A stretch of DNA of 64,000 bases from Azospirillum oryzae (GTDB lineage Bacteria > Pseudomonadota > Alphaproteobacteria > Azospirillales > Azospirillaceae), in the NCBI RefSeq assembly GCF_008364795.1, contig NZ_VTTM01000009.1, forward strand, positions 1 to 64,000, in the 5' to 3' direction. The stretch's first letter is position 1, and each line of letters starts with the position of its first letter. Below are positions 8,684-17,295 of the stretch, in pieces. Position numbers and translations under genes: made by a program. A model generated the notes under the pieces. The model was not told the origin of the DNA. It did not search any database and saw only the letters and a program-made list of their open reading frames with translations.

Positions 8684-9310
8684 TCAGGATTGCGCGGATG
8701 TGGCCCGGCGCTGCGGGCGCGCGACCGCGCCGTCCTCCTCCGGCTTTCCGGGCTTGCGGAAGGTGCTGAGTTCGGAGATGCGGTTGACGGTCAGGCCGTT
8801 CAGGCGGCAGCCGGCGACCTCGACGATTTCGAAACCGGCCTTGCGGGGGTAGCGGGCGGCGACCCGTTCGCGCGCCTCGCGGTCGCCGTCGGCGATCAGC
8901 AGGTAACGGCGGATCCCCGTCCAGCCGCGATAGCCGCGCTGGTCCGACAGGCTGACGCCGGTGGGGTGGCAGCGGACCGCGACCTCCCAGAAGCGGCCGG
9001 GGCGCGGCTCGTTGCGGTCGAAGACGAAATAACGCTGCATCGCCGACGATTTTTTCTGGTCAAGCTCCAGGATGGCGGCCTGCATGTCGATCTCCGCCTT
9101 CTGCACGCGCTTTTCCATCTCCGCATGGTGATGCGCCAGCTGGGCGTAGTCGGAAGCGACGTCGGCGACCTCCTTGGTCACGTCGTCCACCTTCTCCTTC
9201 AGCTTCGACATGGCGATCCGCGTCACCACCAGCTGGCGGCGCCAGTAGCGGTTGGACAGGACGGTCAGCACCATCAGGCCCAGCGCGAAATACAGCATCA
9301 TGCCGGTCAT
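8684..9310 (-). CDS. Membrane-anchored coiled-coil protein (208 aa)
   Basis: One N-terminal membrane helix (about residues 4-20) is followed by a heptad-rich coiled coil (about 28-88, KLKEKVDDVTKEVADVASDYAQ onward) and a compact soluble domain with FWEVAVRCHPTG and a terminal basic tail. This predicts an inner-membrane protein with most of its mass on one side. It lies 41 bases downstream of another membrane-anchored coiled-coil gene on the same strand and is probably co-transcribed. Family and function are not recognised; a scaffold or envelope-organising role is only a guess. Confidence 0.75.
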   Translation of the reverse strand: MTGMMLYFALGLMVLTVLSNRYWRRQLVVTRIAMSKLKEKVDDVTKEVADVASDYAQLAHHHAEMEKRVQKAEIDMQAAILELDQKKSSAMQRYFVFDRNEPRPGRFWEVAVRCHPTGVSLSDQRGYRGWTGIRRYLLIADGDREARERVAARYPRKAGFEIVEVAGCRLNGLTVNRISELSTFRKPGKPEEDGAVARPQRRATSAQS

Positions 9311-9351
9311 GCGGCCGTCCTCTTCATGCTGCCCTCCTCATGCCGCGCCCC

Positions 9352-9915
9352 TCATGCCGCCGAAGCCTCCGCCTCGGGGTCGGGGGCGAGCGCCAGCGGA
9401 ACCACCGGCGAGCAGATCACGCCGTTGCGCTGGGAAAAGCTGGTCCGGACCGTCCCGTGGGCCTGTTCTGCGGACGGGGCGGTGATGTGGGCGACGTTGC
9501 GGTATTCCCAGATCTGGCGGGAGAAGACGATGTCCTTGCGGTCCAGCTCGTTGAAATTGGGTCCCGCGGCCAGCTGCGACCAGTAGACGTCGCCGTCACC
9601 GTCCTGGTCGCCAAGTTCATGGACAAGCTCGATCTTCGAATATTCCAGCGCCCGCAATTCCGTCAGCGCCTTCTGGCGCCGGCCGTTGAATTCGGTCAGG
9701 CGGGCCTGCAGCATGGTCAGGTCGACGCGCTTGCGTTCCGTCTTCTGGCGCCATTCGGCGAGCGCGGCGCGCTTCTTGTCGTACTGGCGCTGGTTCATCG
9801 CCTCGCGCGTTTTCTCCGCGCTGACGCGGCCGACATCGACGACGATGGACAGTCCGAGCGCGGCGGCGCTGGCGATCAGAAGCAGCATCCCCAGGAATTC
9901 GGCCGAAATGACCAT
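9352..9915 (-). CDS. Membrane-anchored coiled-coil protein (187 aa)
   Basis: Residues about 7-27 form one membrane helix (FLGMLLLIASAAALGLSIVV). A long charged coiled coil follows (about 35-100, DKKRAALAEWRQKTERKRVD onward), then a small domain with QIWEYRNVAHI and an acidic C-terminus. The architecture matches its downstream neighbour at 8684-9310, and both carry a [F/I]WE-type motif after the coil, so the two may be diverged paralogues. A strong GGAGGGTGA Shine-Dalgarno precedes the ATG. Function is unknown. Confidence 0.75.
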   Translation of the reverse strand: MVISAEFLGMLLLIASAAALGLSIVVDVGRVSAEKTREAMNQRQYDKKRAALAEWRQKTERKRVDLTMLQARLTEFNGRRQKALTELRALEYSKIELVHELGDQDGDGDVYWSQLAAGPNFNELDRKDIVFSRQIWEYRNVAHITAPSAEQAHGTVRTSFSQRNGVICSPVVPLALAPDPEAEASAA

Positions 9916-10100
9916 TCACCCTCCGCCAGCCGCACCGAATGCCTGCGCCGGTGTACCGACGCATCGTGCCACGGTGGGCGGAGGGCCGCGATGCCCTCGC
10001 GACAACGCGCCGCACGGGGCGGATCATACCATCGCGCTCCATGCCCAGCTTGTCATTTTTAGCCGAAATAAGGGTAAACCCACCTTTTTTGGGAGGGATT

Positions 10101-10145
10101 ATGACCGGATGCCGAACAGGCGGGGTAAGCCCGGCACCCGGTCAT
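10101..10145. repeat. 45-bp interrupted palindrome downstream of msrB
   Basis: ATGACCGG (10101-10108) pairs with CCGGTCAT (10138-10145), and inside it TGCCG (10110-10114) pairs with CGGCA (10132-10136), with one mismatch between the two stems. It lies just past the msrB stop codon in the 241-bp gap before the next gene on that strand. There is no T-run on the msrB strand, so it could be an mRNA 3'-end stabiliser or a REP-like unit. No second copy was noticed. Confidence 0.5.
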
Positions 10146-10156
10146 AGTCCTGCCGG

Positions 10157-10588
10157 TCAGTCGGGTTTTTCCGCCGGCTCGAAGCTCATCGCGACGCCGT
10201 TCATGCAATAACGCTTGCCGGTCGGCTGTGGTCCGTCGTCGAAGACATGGCCCAGATGGCCCTTGCAGGCGGCGCAATGAACCTCGGTGCGCGGATAAGC
10301 CAGCTTGTGGTCGGTGGAGGTCTCGATCGCGCCGGGCAGCGGCTTCCAGAAGCTGGGCCAGCCCGACCCGCTCTCATACTTCGTGTCGCTGGCATAGAGC
10401 GGCTGGCCGCAGCCGGCGCAGCGGTAGACGCCGTGGCGCTTCTCGTCGTTCAGCGGGCTGGTTCCGGGATATTCCGTCGCGTGTTCGCGCAGCACCTTGT
10501 ACTGGTTGGGCGACAGGTCTCGCTTCCACTCCTGTTCGCTTCTGGCCTGCTCGCTTTTTGCCGATTGCGTCTTATCCGATTCGGGCAT
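10157..10588 (-). CDS. msrB: Peptide-methionine (R)-S-oxide reductase MsrB
   Basis: 143 aa. It reduces the R-epimer of methionine sulfoxide in proteins using thioredoxin. All family marks are present: zinc pairs C57/C60 (CAGC) and C105/C108 (CAAC), the GWPSF substrate motif, and the catalytic C128 in RYCMNG. The first ~20 residues are polar and not a signal peptide, so it should be cytoplasmic. It stands alone; msrA is not nearby. Confidence 0.97.
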   Translation of the reverse strand: MPESDKTQSAKSEQARSEQEWKRDLSPNQYKVLREHATEYPGTSPLNDEKRHGVYRCAGCGQPLYASDTKYESGSGWPSFWKPLPGAIETSTDHKLAYPRTEVHCAACKGHLGHVFDDGPQPTGKRYCMNGVAMSFEPAEKPD

Positions 10589-10879
10589 GCCGCCGGTCTC
10601 CCATGCTGATGGTCGGTGTCCTGAGCCATCTATATTGGTCCGCGATCCCGCCTGCCCAAGCCGGGCAGGGCGGTGATCACGCGGCCATCACGCGGACGTG
10701 ACCGGAGGGGCGGCCTATATCGGACCGGAATTGCGTCTGCGACAAAAGAATCTTGCCGATCGGGCGAAGGTTCGATGGCTGGCATCTTCCGAAATTGAAT
10801 CGGTTTCGGTAACATCCTGGACGCGAACAGTCCGGGACAGCGTGTCCGGGACGGCAATGCCGGGGCAACGACGCGCCGC

Positions 10880-12073
10880 ATGATGGATGAACGCTATCTC
10901 CGGGCGGTTCGCGATGCGCTGGTGCGGCACCAGCAATGGCTGCTGCGCGACCCGGCAGGGAAGGGGCGTCGCGCCAATCTCAGCTTCTATGAACTGGGCG
11001 GACTGGGGCTGAACCGCGTCAACCTGTCGGGCGCCAAGCTGACCGGGGCCAACCTTGCAAGGGCGCGTCTGGTCGGCACGTTGCTGTCCAAGGCGGATCT
11101 CTATGGCGCCGACCTGTCGAAGGCCGACCTGACCGGCGCGCAGCTGCAGGGTGCCGACCTGCGCGGGGCCAGGGTGGACGGCGCCAGGCTGCAGAACGCC
11201 AATCTGCAGGGTGCGGACCTGCGCCGCGGCATGGTGCTGGATGCCGGCGAATTCCGGGCGGCCGGCAACAGCGACGGCACCACCACCTTCGTCGGCTGCA
11301 GCCTGTCCAAGGCGATCCTGACCGATTGCCGGATGGCCCAGTGCGATTTCAGCGGCAGCGACCTGTCCGGCGTCGATTTCAGCGGCAGCGACCTCAGCGG
11401 CGCCATCCTGATCGGGGCGGACCTGACCGGCGCCACCATGCGCAAGACGACGCTGGACGGCGTGCTGATGTGCGGCGCCCGGCTGAACGACGAACTGCGC
11501 ACGGCGCTGGAGCGGCACGGCGTCGACGTGGACGGCACCGGCCTGACCACCACCGCGGCCCGGATGAGTGAACTGATCGCCGAGCACCAGATCTGGGTCG
11601 ACAAGCTGGGAAAGGGGGGCGACCGCATCCAGTTGCAGCGGATCGACCTGCGCGGCTACAACTTTGCCAACCAGCTGCTGTGCGGGGCGGTGATGCGCTT
11701 CTGCGGTCTGCGCGGGGCGGATTTCTCCGGCGCAAAGCTGATGATGGCGGACCTGTCCTACAGCGATCTGCGCGATGCCGACTTCACCAGCGCGGATCTG
11801 TCGGGCTGCAACCTGGAGGGCGCCAATCTGGCCGGGGCCAAGCTGTGGCGGGCCAAGTTCCGCAAGGTCGATCTCAGCGGCGACGGCAGCCGGCTGTGGC
11901 CGACCAGCTTCGCCAAGGCCCGTTTGAACGGCGCCGACCTGCGCGATGCCAGCCTTGCCGGCGTGGTGCTGCGCGGCACCGACCTGACGGCGATCAAGAC
12001 CAGCTTCGCCACGCTGAAGGGCGCCGACCTGTCCGCCGCCCGCGGCTGGCAGCCTTTCGAGGCGCCGGCGTAG
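10880..12073 (+). CDS. Pentapeptide-repeat protein with two HQxW-capped modules
   Basis: 397 aa, cytoplasmic. Two blocks of A(D/N)LxG pentapeptides should form right-handed quadrilateral beta-helices: about residues 30-200, and about 255-390. Each block is preceded by the same helical cap: ALVRHQQWLLRDPAGKG near residue 17 and LIAEHQIWVDKLGKG near residue 236, so the protein looks like an internal duplication joined by a non-repeat linker (LNDELRTALERHGVDVDGTG). Some pentapeptide proteins mimic DNA and protect gyrase, but most have no known role, and nothing here proves a target. ATG codons at 10880 and 10883 are both usable. Confidence 0.88.
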   Translation: MMDERYLRAVRDALVRHQQWLLRDPAGKGRRANLSFYELGGLGLNRVNLSGAKLTGANLARARLVGTLLSKADLYGADLSKADLTGAQLQGADLRGARVDGARLQNANLQGADLRRGMVLDAGEFRAAGNSDGTTTFVGCSLSKAILTDCRMAQCDFSGSDLSGVDFSGSDLSGAILIGADLTGATMRKTTLDGVLMCGARLNDELRTALERHGVDVDGTGLTTTAARMSELIAEHQIWVDKLGKGGDRIQLQRIDLRGYNFANQLLCGAVMRFCGLRGADFSGAKLMMADLSYSDLRDADFTSADLSGCNLEGANLAGAKLWRAKFRKVDLSGDGSRLWPTSFAKARLNGADLRDASLAGVVLRGTDLTAIKTSFATLKGADLSAARGWQPFEAPA

Positions 12074-12094
12074 GGGCGCCAGCGTAAAAGCGGT

Positions 12095-13090
12095 TCAGCT
12101 TCCGTCTGCGACGGGGATGCGTCCGGCGACGATGGCACGGCGGGCGGCTTCCGCCGCCTCCACCATCGCCGGGGTGATGAGGTCGCGGTTGTTTTCGTCC
12201 ACCGCATAATCGACCGCACCCTCCGCAAGCCCCAGCGCCACCGTACCGGCGTTCCAAGTGCCCTGGCGTGCTGCCTCCAGGCTGGAGTGCACCGCCAGAT
12301 CGACCCGCTTCAGCATCGAGGTCAGGATGGTGCCGGGATAGAGGTAGTTCTGGTTGCTATCGACGCCGATGGCCAGCCGCTTGCCTTCGCTCGCCGCGGC
12401 GAAGATGCCGAAGTTCGAAACCCCGGCGCCGGCGAACACCACGTCGGCCCCGCGCTGGAACTGGCTGCGCGCCACCTCCGCCCCGCTGGCGGGATCGTTG
12501 AAGGCGGCCGGCGTGGTGCCGACGAAATTCACCAGCACCCTGACGTCGCCGCGGGCATGTCGGGCGCCCTGTTCGAAGCCGGCGATGAATTTGCGGATCA
12601 GGGGGATGTCGAGCGCGCCGATGAAGCCGACGGTCCCGCTTTTCGACGCCAGCGCCGCCAGCACGCCGACCAGGAAGGATCCCTCCTGCTCCTTGAAGAT
12701 GACGCTGCGGATGTTCGGCCCTTCCGCCACCGCATCGATCAGCGTGAAGCGCACCGCCGGGTGCATCGGGGCCAGCCGGGCCAGCGGCGTCGCGTAATAG
12801 AAGCCGATGGCGACCAGATCGGTCACTCCGCGCCGCAGCAGCGATGCCGCGGCCTGGTCGAATTGGGCGGGGGTGGAGGGCAGATATTCGAGGACGGGAA
12901 TGCCGGTGGCCGACCTGAACCGCTCCGCCCCGGCGAATGCCCCCTCGTTGAAGCTCTTGTCGAATTTCTGCCCCGCCGCATAGACCAGTCCGGGCTGGAT
13001 CGCCGCCGCATGGGCGGCTTGCGGAAGCAGCGCCAGAGCGGTTCCGGCGGCACCGAGGGAGAGGATCGACCGGCGGGTGGGGTGCGGCAT
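12095..13090 (-). CDS. BMP-family ABC transporter substrate-binding protein
   Basis: 331 aa. An N-terminal twin-arginine-like signal (TRRSILSLGAAGTALALLPQ, cleavage after AHA) is followed by a basic membrane protein (PnrA/Med) fold: GLVYAAGQKFDKSFNEGA, FIGALDIPLIRKF, and VDSNQNYLYPGTILTSMLK. This family binds nucleosides or related compounds for ABC import. No permease or ATPase genes are adjacent, so it is an orphan binding protein here. The ATG at 13090 is preferred over 13123 because AGAGG lies upstream and the signal peptide starts there. It is convergent with the pentapeptide gene. Confidence 0.88.
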   Translation of the reverse strand: MPHPTRRSILSLGAAGTALALLPQAAHAAAIQPGLVYAAGQKFDKSFNEGAFAGAERFRSATGIPVLEYLPSTPAQFDQAAASLLRRGVTDLVAIGFYYATPLARLAPMHPAVRFTLIDAVAEGPNIRSVIFKEQEGSFLVGVLAALASKSGTVGFIGALDIPLIRKFIAGFEQGARHARGDVRVLVNFVGTTPAAFNDPASGAEVARSQFQRGADVVFAGAGVSNFGIFAAASEGKRLAIGVDSNQNYLYPGTILTSMLKRVDLAVHSSLEAARQGTWNAGTVALGLAEGAVDYAVDENNRDLITPAMVEAAEAARRAIVAGRIPVADGS

Positions 13091-13400
13091 GGCGCGGCCT
13101 CTGGCAGGGTGGAAGCCCTTCATCCGGATTCAATTTTAGGCATGGATTTGCGGTCGGAACCAGAATTTTATTGCGCCGCAGCCAATCATGGCATGAAGGC
13201 GTCCGGCCAAGCCGGAAACAACCGGTCAATGCAAGGACAAGGCGCGGCCAAGGCGCGGATTGTCGCGGCGGCATTCCATCGCAGGTTACTCAAGGCAGCC
13301 ATGCCGAGACGGGACTTTGCGTCGGACAGGGGACGGCGCAGCTTAAAAGCTGCGGACTCCGTCCGGCCGATTTCCCTCCCTGTCGCATTTGGATTTGCCG
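13091..13400. other. 310-bp divergent intergenic region
   Basis: This gap separates the BMP-family gene from the Bcr/CflA exporter and must hold both promoters. The notable element is the perfect inverted repeat CGCAGCTT-AA-AAGCTGCG at 13337-13354, 47 bases before the exporter start, a candidate operator. No coding frame in it looks real. Confidence 0.5.
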
Positions 13401-14633
13401 ATGTTCGCGCGCCTTGCCGCCGTTCGTTCCCGTTCGCCTGCCGAAAGCCCGTTCTTCATTGCAGCGCTGGGCGTGCTGATGTCGTTCGGGCCGATGGGCA
13501 CCGACATGTATCTGCCCGGCATGCCGGCGATCGGCCGCGAGCTGCATGCGGCGCAGGATCAGGTGCAATGGACCCTGTCGGCCTTCTTCCTGGGCTTCGG
13601 CGTCGGGCAATTGCTGTGGGGGGCGCTGAGCGACCGGTTCGGCCGGCGTATTCCGGTGGCGACCGGCATCCTGCTCTATGCCGTCGGCTGTGTCGGCTGT
13701 TCGCTGACCGTCGACGTCGGCCATCTGGCGGCCTGGCGCTTCGTGCAGGCGGTGGGGGCCTGTGCGGGGCCGGTGCTGGTTCGGGCCATGATCCGCGACG
13801 TGTTCGAGCGCGACCGTGCGGCCAGCGTCCTGTCGATGATGATGCTGGTGATGGGCGCCGCCCCGATCATCGCGCCGCTGATCGGCGGCCAGATCCTGAT
13901 CTGGGCCAACTGGCGCTGGATCTTCGGCGCCCAGGCGGCCTTCGGCGTAGTCGCGATGCTGGCGCTTGCCAGCCTGCCGGAAACCCATCCGGAGTCGCGC
14001 CGCACCAGCCTGCGCCCGATGGTGCTGGCCGAGTCCTACCGCAAGCTGCTGACCGACCGCCGGTTTCTGGGCTATGCGATCGGTTCGTCCTTCATCTATG
14101 CGGGGATGTTCGCCTTCATCTCCGGCTCGCCCTTCGTCTATATCGAGCTGTTCGGCGTCCGGCCGGAGAATTACGGATTCCTGTTCGGGCTGAACATCGT
14201 CGGCATGATCATCGTCAACACGTTGAACAGCCGCGCGGTCATGCGCTTCGGATCCGACATGATGCTGCGGATCGGCGTCTGGCTGTCGGCTGCCAGCGGC
14301 ATCCTGCTGGTCGCCTGCGTGATGGGCGGCTGGGGCGGATTGTGGGGGCTGGTCGGCTGCCTGTTCCTGTTCATGTCGTTGACCGGCTTCTGCTTCGCCA
14401 ATTCCATGGCGGGCGCGCTGCAGTCCTTTCCGCAGATGGCAGGCACCGCATCGGCGCTCGCCGGCATGCTGCAGTTCAGCAGCGGCGCGGTTTCGGGCTG
14501 GGCGGTCGGGCTGATGGCCGACGGCACCGCCCTGCCGATGGCGGGGGTGATCGGGGGAGGTGCCCTGGTCGGTCTGGCGTTGAACCTGTGGCTGATCCGC
14601 CCGTTCCGGCGCCGGCTGTCGGCTGGCGCATAA
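13401..14633 (+). CDS. Bcr/CflA-family multidrug MFS exporter
   Basis: 410 aa with 12 predicted membrane helices. The conserved DHA1 marks are visible: MGTDMYLPGMPAIG in TM1, the loop 2-3 signature GALSDRFGRR, and the TM4-5 region VLVRAMIRDVFERD. The family exports bicyclomycin, sulfonamides, chloramphenicol-like compounds or amino acids by proton antiport; the substrate here is not known. The ATG at 13401 is chosen over an upstream TTG at 13389. A palindrome lies 47 bases upstream. Confidence 0.92.
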   Translation: MFARLAAVRSRSPAESPFFIAALGVLMSFGPMGTDMYLPGMPAIGRELHAAQDQVQWTLSAFFLGFGVGQLLWGALSDRFGRRIPVATGILLYAVGCVGCSLTVDVGHLAAWRFVQAVGACAGPVLVRAMIRDVFERDRAASVLSMMMLVMGAAPIIAPLIGGQILIWANWRWIFGAQAAFGVVAMLALASLPETHPESRRTSLRPMVLAESYRKLLTDRRFLGYAIGSSFIYAGMFAFISGSPFVYIELFGVRPENYGFLFGLNIVGMIIVNTLNSRAVMRFGSDMMLRIGVWLSAASGILLVACVMGGWGGLWGLVGCLFLFMSLTGFCFANSMAGALQSFPQMAGTASALAGMLQFSSGAVSGWAVGLMADGTALPMAGVIGGGALVGLALNLWLIRPFRRRLSAGA

Positions 14634-14738
14634 AGACAAGTGCGGTTTGTTGATTGTGACGAGTGTCCGGCCGGACTTGACGTGAATTGTATTTCGCGGC
14701 CGGGCGCACTAGGCTTGCGCGGCAAAAGGAGACCCGAC

Positions 14739-15824
14739 ATGCCGCAGACCCCGCCGCCGAAGCCGCTTTCCAACTCCGCCCGTCCCGTGGCCCGCTCCGT
14801 GGCCCGCCGCGACCTGTTGGTGGGGGCTGCAGCGCTGGGCATTGCCGCCGCCACCGCGTCGCTACCGTTGCCGGCCTTCGCGGCGACGCCCCTGCGCGTC
14901 GGCTACATCCCGATCATCCCGATGACCCAGCTTTACGTGATCACGGGCGAGGGATGGACCAAGGATGCCGGGTTGACCCTGCAGACCACCAGCTTCCAGT
15001 CGGGGCCGGCGATGATCCAGGCGCTCGCCTCGGGCACGCTGGACGTCGCCTATGTCGGCATCGGCCCGGCGCTGATCGCCCGGTCGAAGGGGGTCAAGCT
15101 GAAGGTCGTCGCCGCCAACGTCATCGATCAGGTGGCGCTGATCGGCCGCGGCCCGCTGGCCAAGGCGATGGCCGGCGCCGCCAACCCGGCCGAGGGGGTC
15201 AAGGCCTTCCGCGCCGCCAACGGCCGGCGGCCGAAGATCGGCTCGCTGCCGGCCGGATCGGTGCCGGACACCGTCCTGCGCTATTGGATGGCGGAGGTCG
15301 CGCACATCGCCCCCGACGATGTCGAGATCGTCGGCATGGGCGAGCAGCCCTTGCAGCAGGCACTGCTGACCGGGGCCATCGACGGCGCCTCGATCCTGGA
15401 ACCGATCCTGACGCTGGTGAAGTCGCGCCTGCAGGATGCCGCCATCATCGCCAAGGCCGGCACCATGTTCCCCAAGCAACCGGGCGCCGTGCTGGCGGTG
15501 ACCGAGGACGCCATTGCCAAGAACCGCGACGCGGTGGCCGAACTGGTCAAGCTGCACATCCGCGCGACCGCCTTCGCCAAGTCCAACCCTGACCGCACGG
15601 CGGAACTGGTGACCGACATCATCGGCAAGGGTCTGGTCGAACGCGATGTCATGCGGGCGGCGCTGACCTCCGACGCGACGACCTTCGTCGACGATCCGCG
15701 GGTGATCCTGGACTCCACCAAGAAGATGCAGGCTTTCCAGCAGTCGCTGGACCAGATCACCGAACCGGTGGATGTCGACACGCTGTTCGACTTCTCCTTC
15801 CATGATGCGGCGATGGGAAAGTGA
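14739..15824 (+). CDS. NitT/TauT-type ABC transporter substrate-binding protein
   Basis: 361 aa. A Tat-like signal (VARRDLLVGAAALGIAAATA, cleavage after AFA) leads to an SsuA/NMT1-type binding fold: RVGYIPIIPMTQLYVITGEG, then LASGTLDVAYVGIGPALIA, the usual ligand-pocket strand. The family binds sulfonates, nitrate, taurine or thiamine precursors. AAAAGGAGA lies 7-15 bases before the ATG at 14739, which also starts the protein just upstream of the signal, so the longer in-frame extension is rejected. No permease or ATPase is nearby. It overlaps or touches the next small gene, suggesting co-transcription. Confidence 0.9.
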   Translation: MPQTPPPKPLSNSARPVARSVARRDLLVGAAALGIAAATASLPLPAFAATPLRVGYIPIIPMTQLYVITGEGWTKDAGLTLQTTSFQSGPAMIQALASGTLDVAYVGIGPALIARSKGVKLKVVAANVIDQVALIGRGPLAKAMAGAANPAEGVKAFRAANGRRPKIGSLPAGSVPDTVLRYWMAEVAHIAPDDVEIVGMGEQPLQQALLTGAIDGASILEPILTLVKSRLQDAAIIAKAGTMFPKQPGAVLAVTEDAIAKNRDAVAELVKLHIRATAFAKSNPDRTAELVTDIIGKGLVERDVMRAALTSDATTFVDDPRVILDSTKKMQAFQQSLDQITEPVDVDTLFDFSFHDAAMGK

Positions 15825-15829
15825 CCGCC

Positions 15830-16144
15830 ATGACCTCTGCCCCGGCATCTCCGCTGCGTCTGGTCATCCACGCGCCGACGCCGGCCGCGCTTGAGCGGGC
15901 GCGGAACAATGCCCGCAATCTGCTGAAGGCGCGGCCCGATGCGGAGGTGCGCATCGTCGTCAACGCGGGCGCCGTCGCCGCGGCGCTCGACAGCCCGGAT
16001 GCGGAGACCGACCGGCACCTGCGCGTCTGCGGCAACACGCTGGCGAAGACCGGCCGGACTGCCGAGGGGCTGACGGTGGTCGCCGCCGGCGTCCTCGACA
16101 TCGCCGAGGCGCAGGCGGACGGCTGGGGCTATATGCGGGCGTGA
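15830..16144 (+). CDS. DsrE-like small protein
   Basis: 104 aa. The sequence (LRLVIHAPTPAALERARNNA, AEVRIVVNAGAVAAAL, DRHLRVCGNTLAKTG, VVAAGVLDIAEAQADGWGYM) fits the DsrE/DsrF-like alpha/beta fold, with one cysteine at the position that carries sulfur in sulfur-relay members. It begins 5 bases after the binding-protein stop; a GTG at 15821 would give a four-base overlap. The link to a possible sulfonate-binding protein hints at sulfur handling, but this is inference. Confidence 0.75.
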   Translation: MTSAPASPLRLVIHAPTPAALERARNNARNLLKARPDAEVRIVVNAGAVAAALDSPDAETDRHLRVCGNTLAKTGRTAEGLTVVAAGVLDIAEAQADGWGYMRA

Positions 16145-16151
16145 GCCTGTC

Positions 16152-17204
16152 TCAGCCGACACCCCAGCCGCCGGTGTCGGGGAACGGTGCGGACGGCGGC
16201 GGGACGCAGGCGGGTTGGGCGGCGACAGGATCGGCGACGATGCCGCGCGGCAGGGCCGGGGAATCGGGCGGGGTGGGACGCAGGCGGGTCGGCTTCACCC
16301 ACCAGCCGGGTGACGCCGCCGCGATGGTCTTGGCCGCCGCTTCCGCCGCCGCCGCCGTGGCGTAGAGGCCGAAGCAGGTGGCGCCGCTGCCGGACAGGCG
16401 GGGCAGCAGGCAACCGGCGCTGCGCTCCAGCGCCGCCAGAACGTCGGCGATCACCGGCGCCACCATCAGGGCCGGGGCGGTCAGGTCGTTGGTGCGGTCC
16501 AGCAGCAGCGCCGCGAGGTCGGCCGCGTCGGCGGGCTTGCGGGTGAAGCGGGCAGGGGCGGAAAAAGCGGCACCGCTTTCGGCGCGGGCGGCGGCCATCG
16601 CCTTGAATACCGCCGGGGTCGGTACCGGCACGTTCGGATTGACCAGCACGGCATGGGTTTCCGGCAGGTCCGGCGCCTCGTCCAGAACGTCGCCGATGCC
16701 GCCGAAATAGCAGCTGCGCCCGGCGACGCAGACCGGCACGTCGGCGCCCAGCCCGGCGGCGACCGCGAACAGCGCCGGGTCGTCGGGCGGCACTCCCCAC
16801 AGCCGGGCGAGCGCCCGCAGGCAGGCGGCGGCGTCGGCCGATCCGCCACCGATCCCCGATGCGACCGGCAGCGCCTTGGTCAGCGCGATCATCACGTCGG
16901 CCTCGCGGCCCAGCCGGACAGCCAGCGCGTGGGCGGCACGCATCACCAGGTTGTTCGCCGGGTTTTCGCCCATCAGGGCCGGGCCGAAGGGACCGGCGAT
17001 GGCCAGACGCGGACCGGCCGGCGGCAGGTCGGCTCCGCGCAGCGCCACGCGCGCGGCGGCCGGCGTCAGGGCGATGCTGTCGCCGAACTCGGCGAAGGCG
17101 ACGAGGCTGTCCAGCTCGTGATAGCCATCGGCGCGCCGGCCGGTGACATGCAGGTAGAGGTTCAACTTGGCCGGGGCGGCCTCGACGATGGAAGTGCCGG
17201 TCAT
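16152..17204 (-). CDS. ispE: 4-diphosphocytidyl-2-C-methyl-D-erythritol kinase IspE
   Basis: 350 aa. It phosphorylates CDP-methylerythritol in the MEP pathway to isoprenoids. The GHMP-kinase marks are clear: substrate Lys in APAKLNLYLHVTGRRADGYH, ATP loop LPVASGIGGGSADAA, and a C-terminal SGSGATCFGL. The protein is longer than usual by some 50 residues at the C-terminus, with a Pro-rich tail after WWVKPTRL. The ATG at 17204 follows a TTGGAGCTT Shine-Dalgarno. It lies 92 bases downstream of the hydrolase gene on the same strand. Confidence 0.96.
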   Translation of the reverse strand: MTGTSIVEAAPAKLNLYLHVTGRRADGYHELDSLVAFAEFGDSIALTPAAARVALRGADLPPAGPRLAIAGPFGPALMGENPANNLVMRAAHALAVRLGREADVMIALTKALPVASGIGGGSADAAACLRALARLWGVPPDDPALFAVAAGLGADVPVCVAGRSCYFGGIGDVLDEAPDLPETHAVLVNPNVPVPTPAVFKAMAAARAESGAAFSAPARFTRKPADAADLAALLLDRTNDLTAPALMVAPVIADVLAALERSAGCLLPRLSGSGATCFGLYATAAAAEAAAKTIAAASPGWWVKPTRLRPTPPDSPALPRGIVADPVAAQPACVPPPSAPFPDTGGWGVG

Positions 17205-17295
17205 AAGCTCCAAATCCGCTGGCGGGCGCGCGACGACATCCCCTGTGTCGCACCCTTTCGCCCGCAGCGGCAAGGGTGTGGTTCAGAGGCATTAT

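Noticed and set aside
16129..17292. A 387-codon frame overlapping ispE on the same strand
   Set aside because: It is an out-of-frame reading of ispE; only the ispE frame has kinase motifs.
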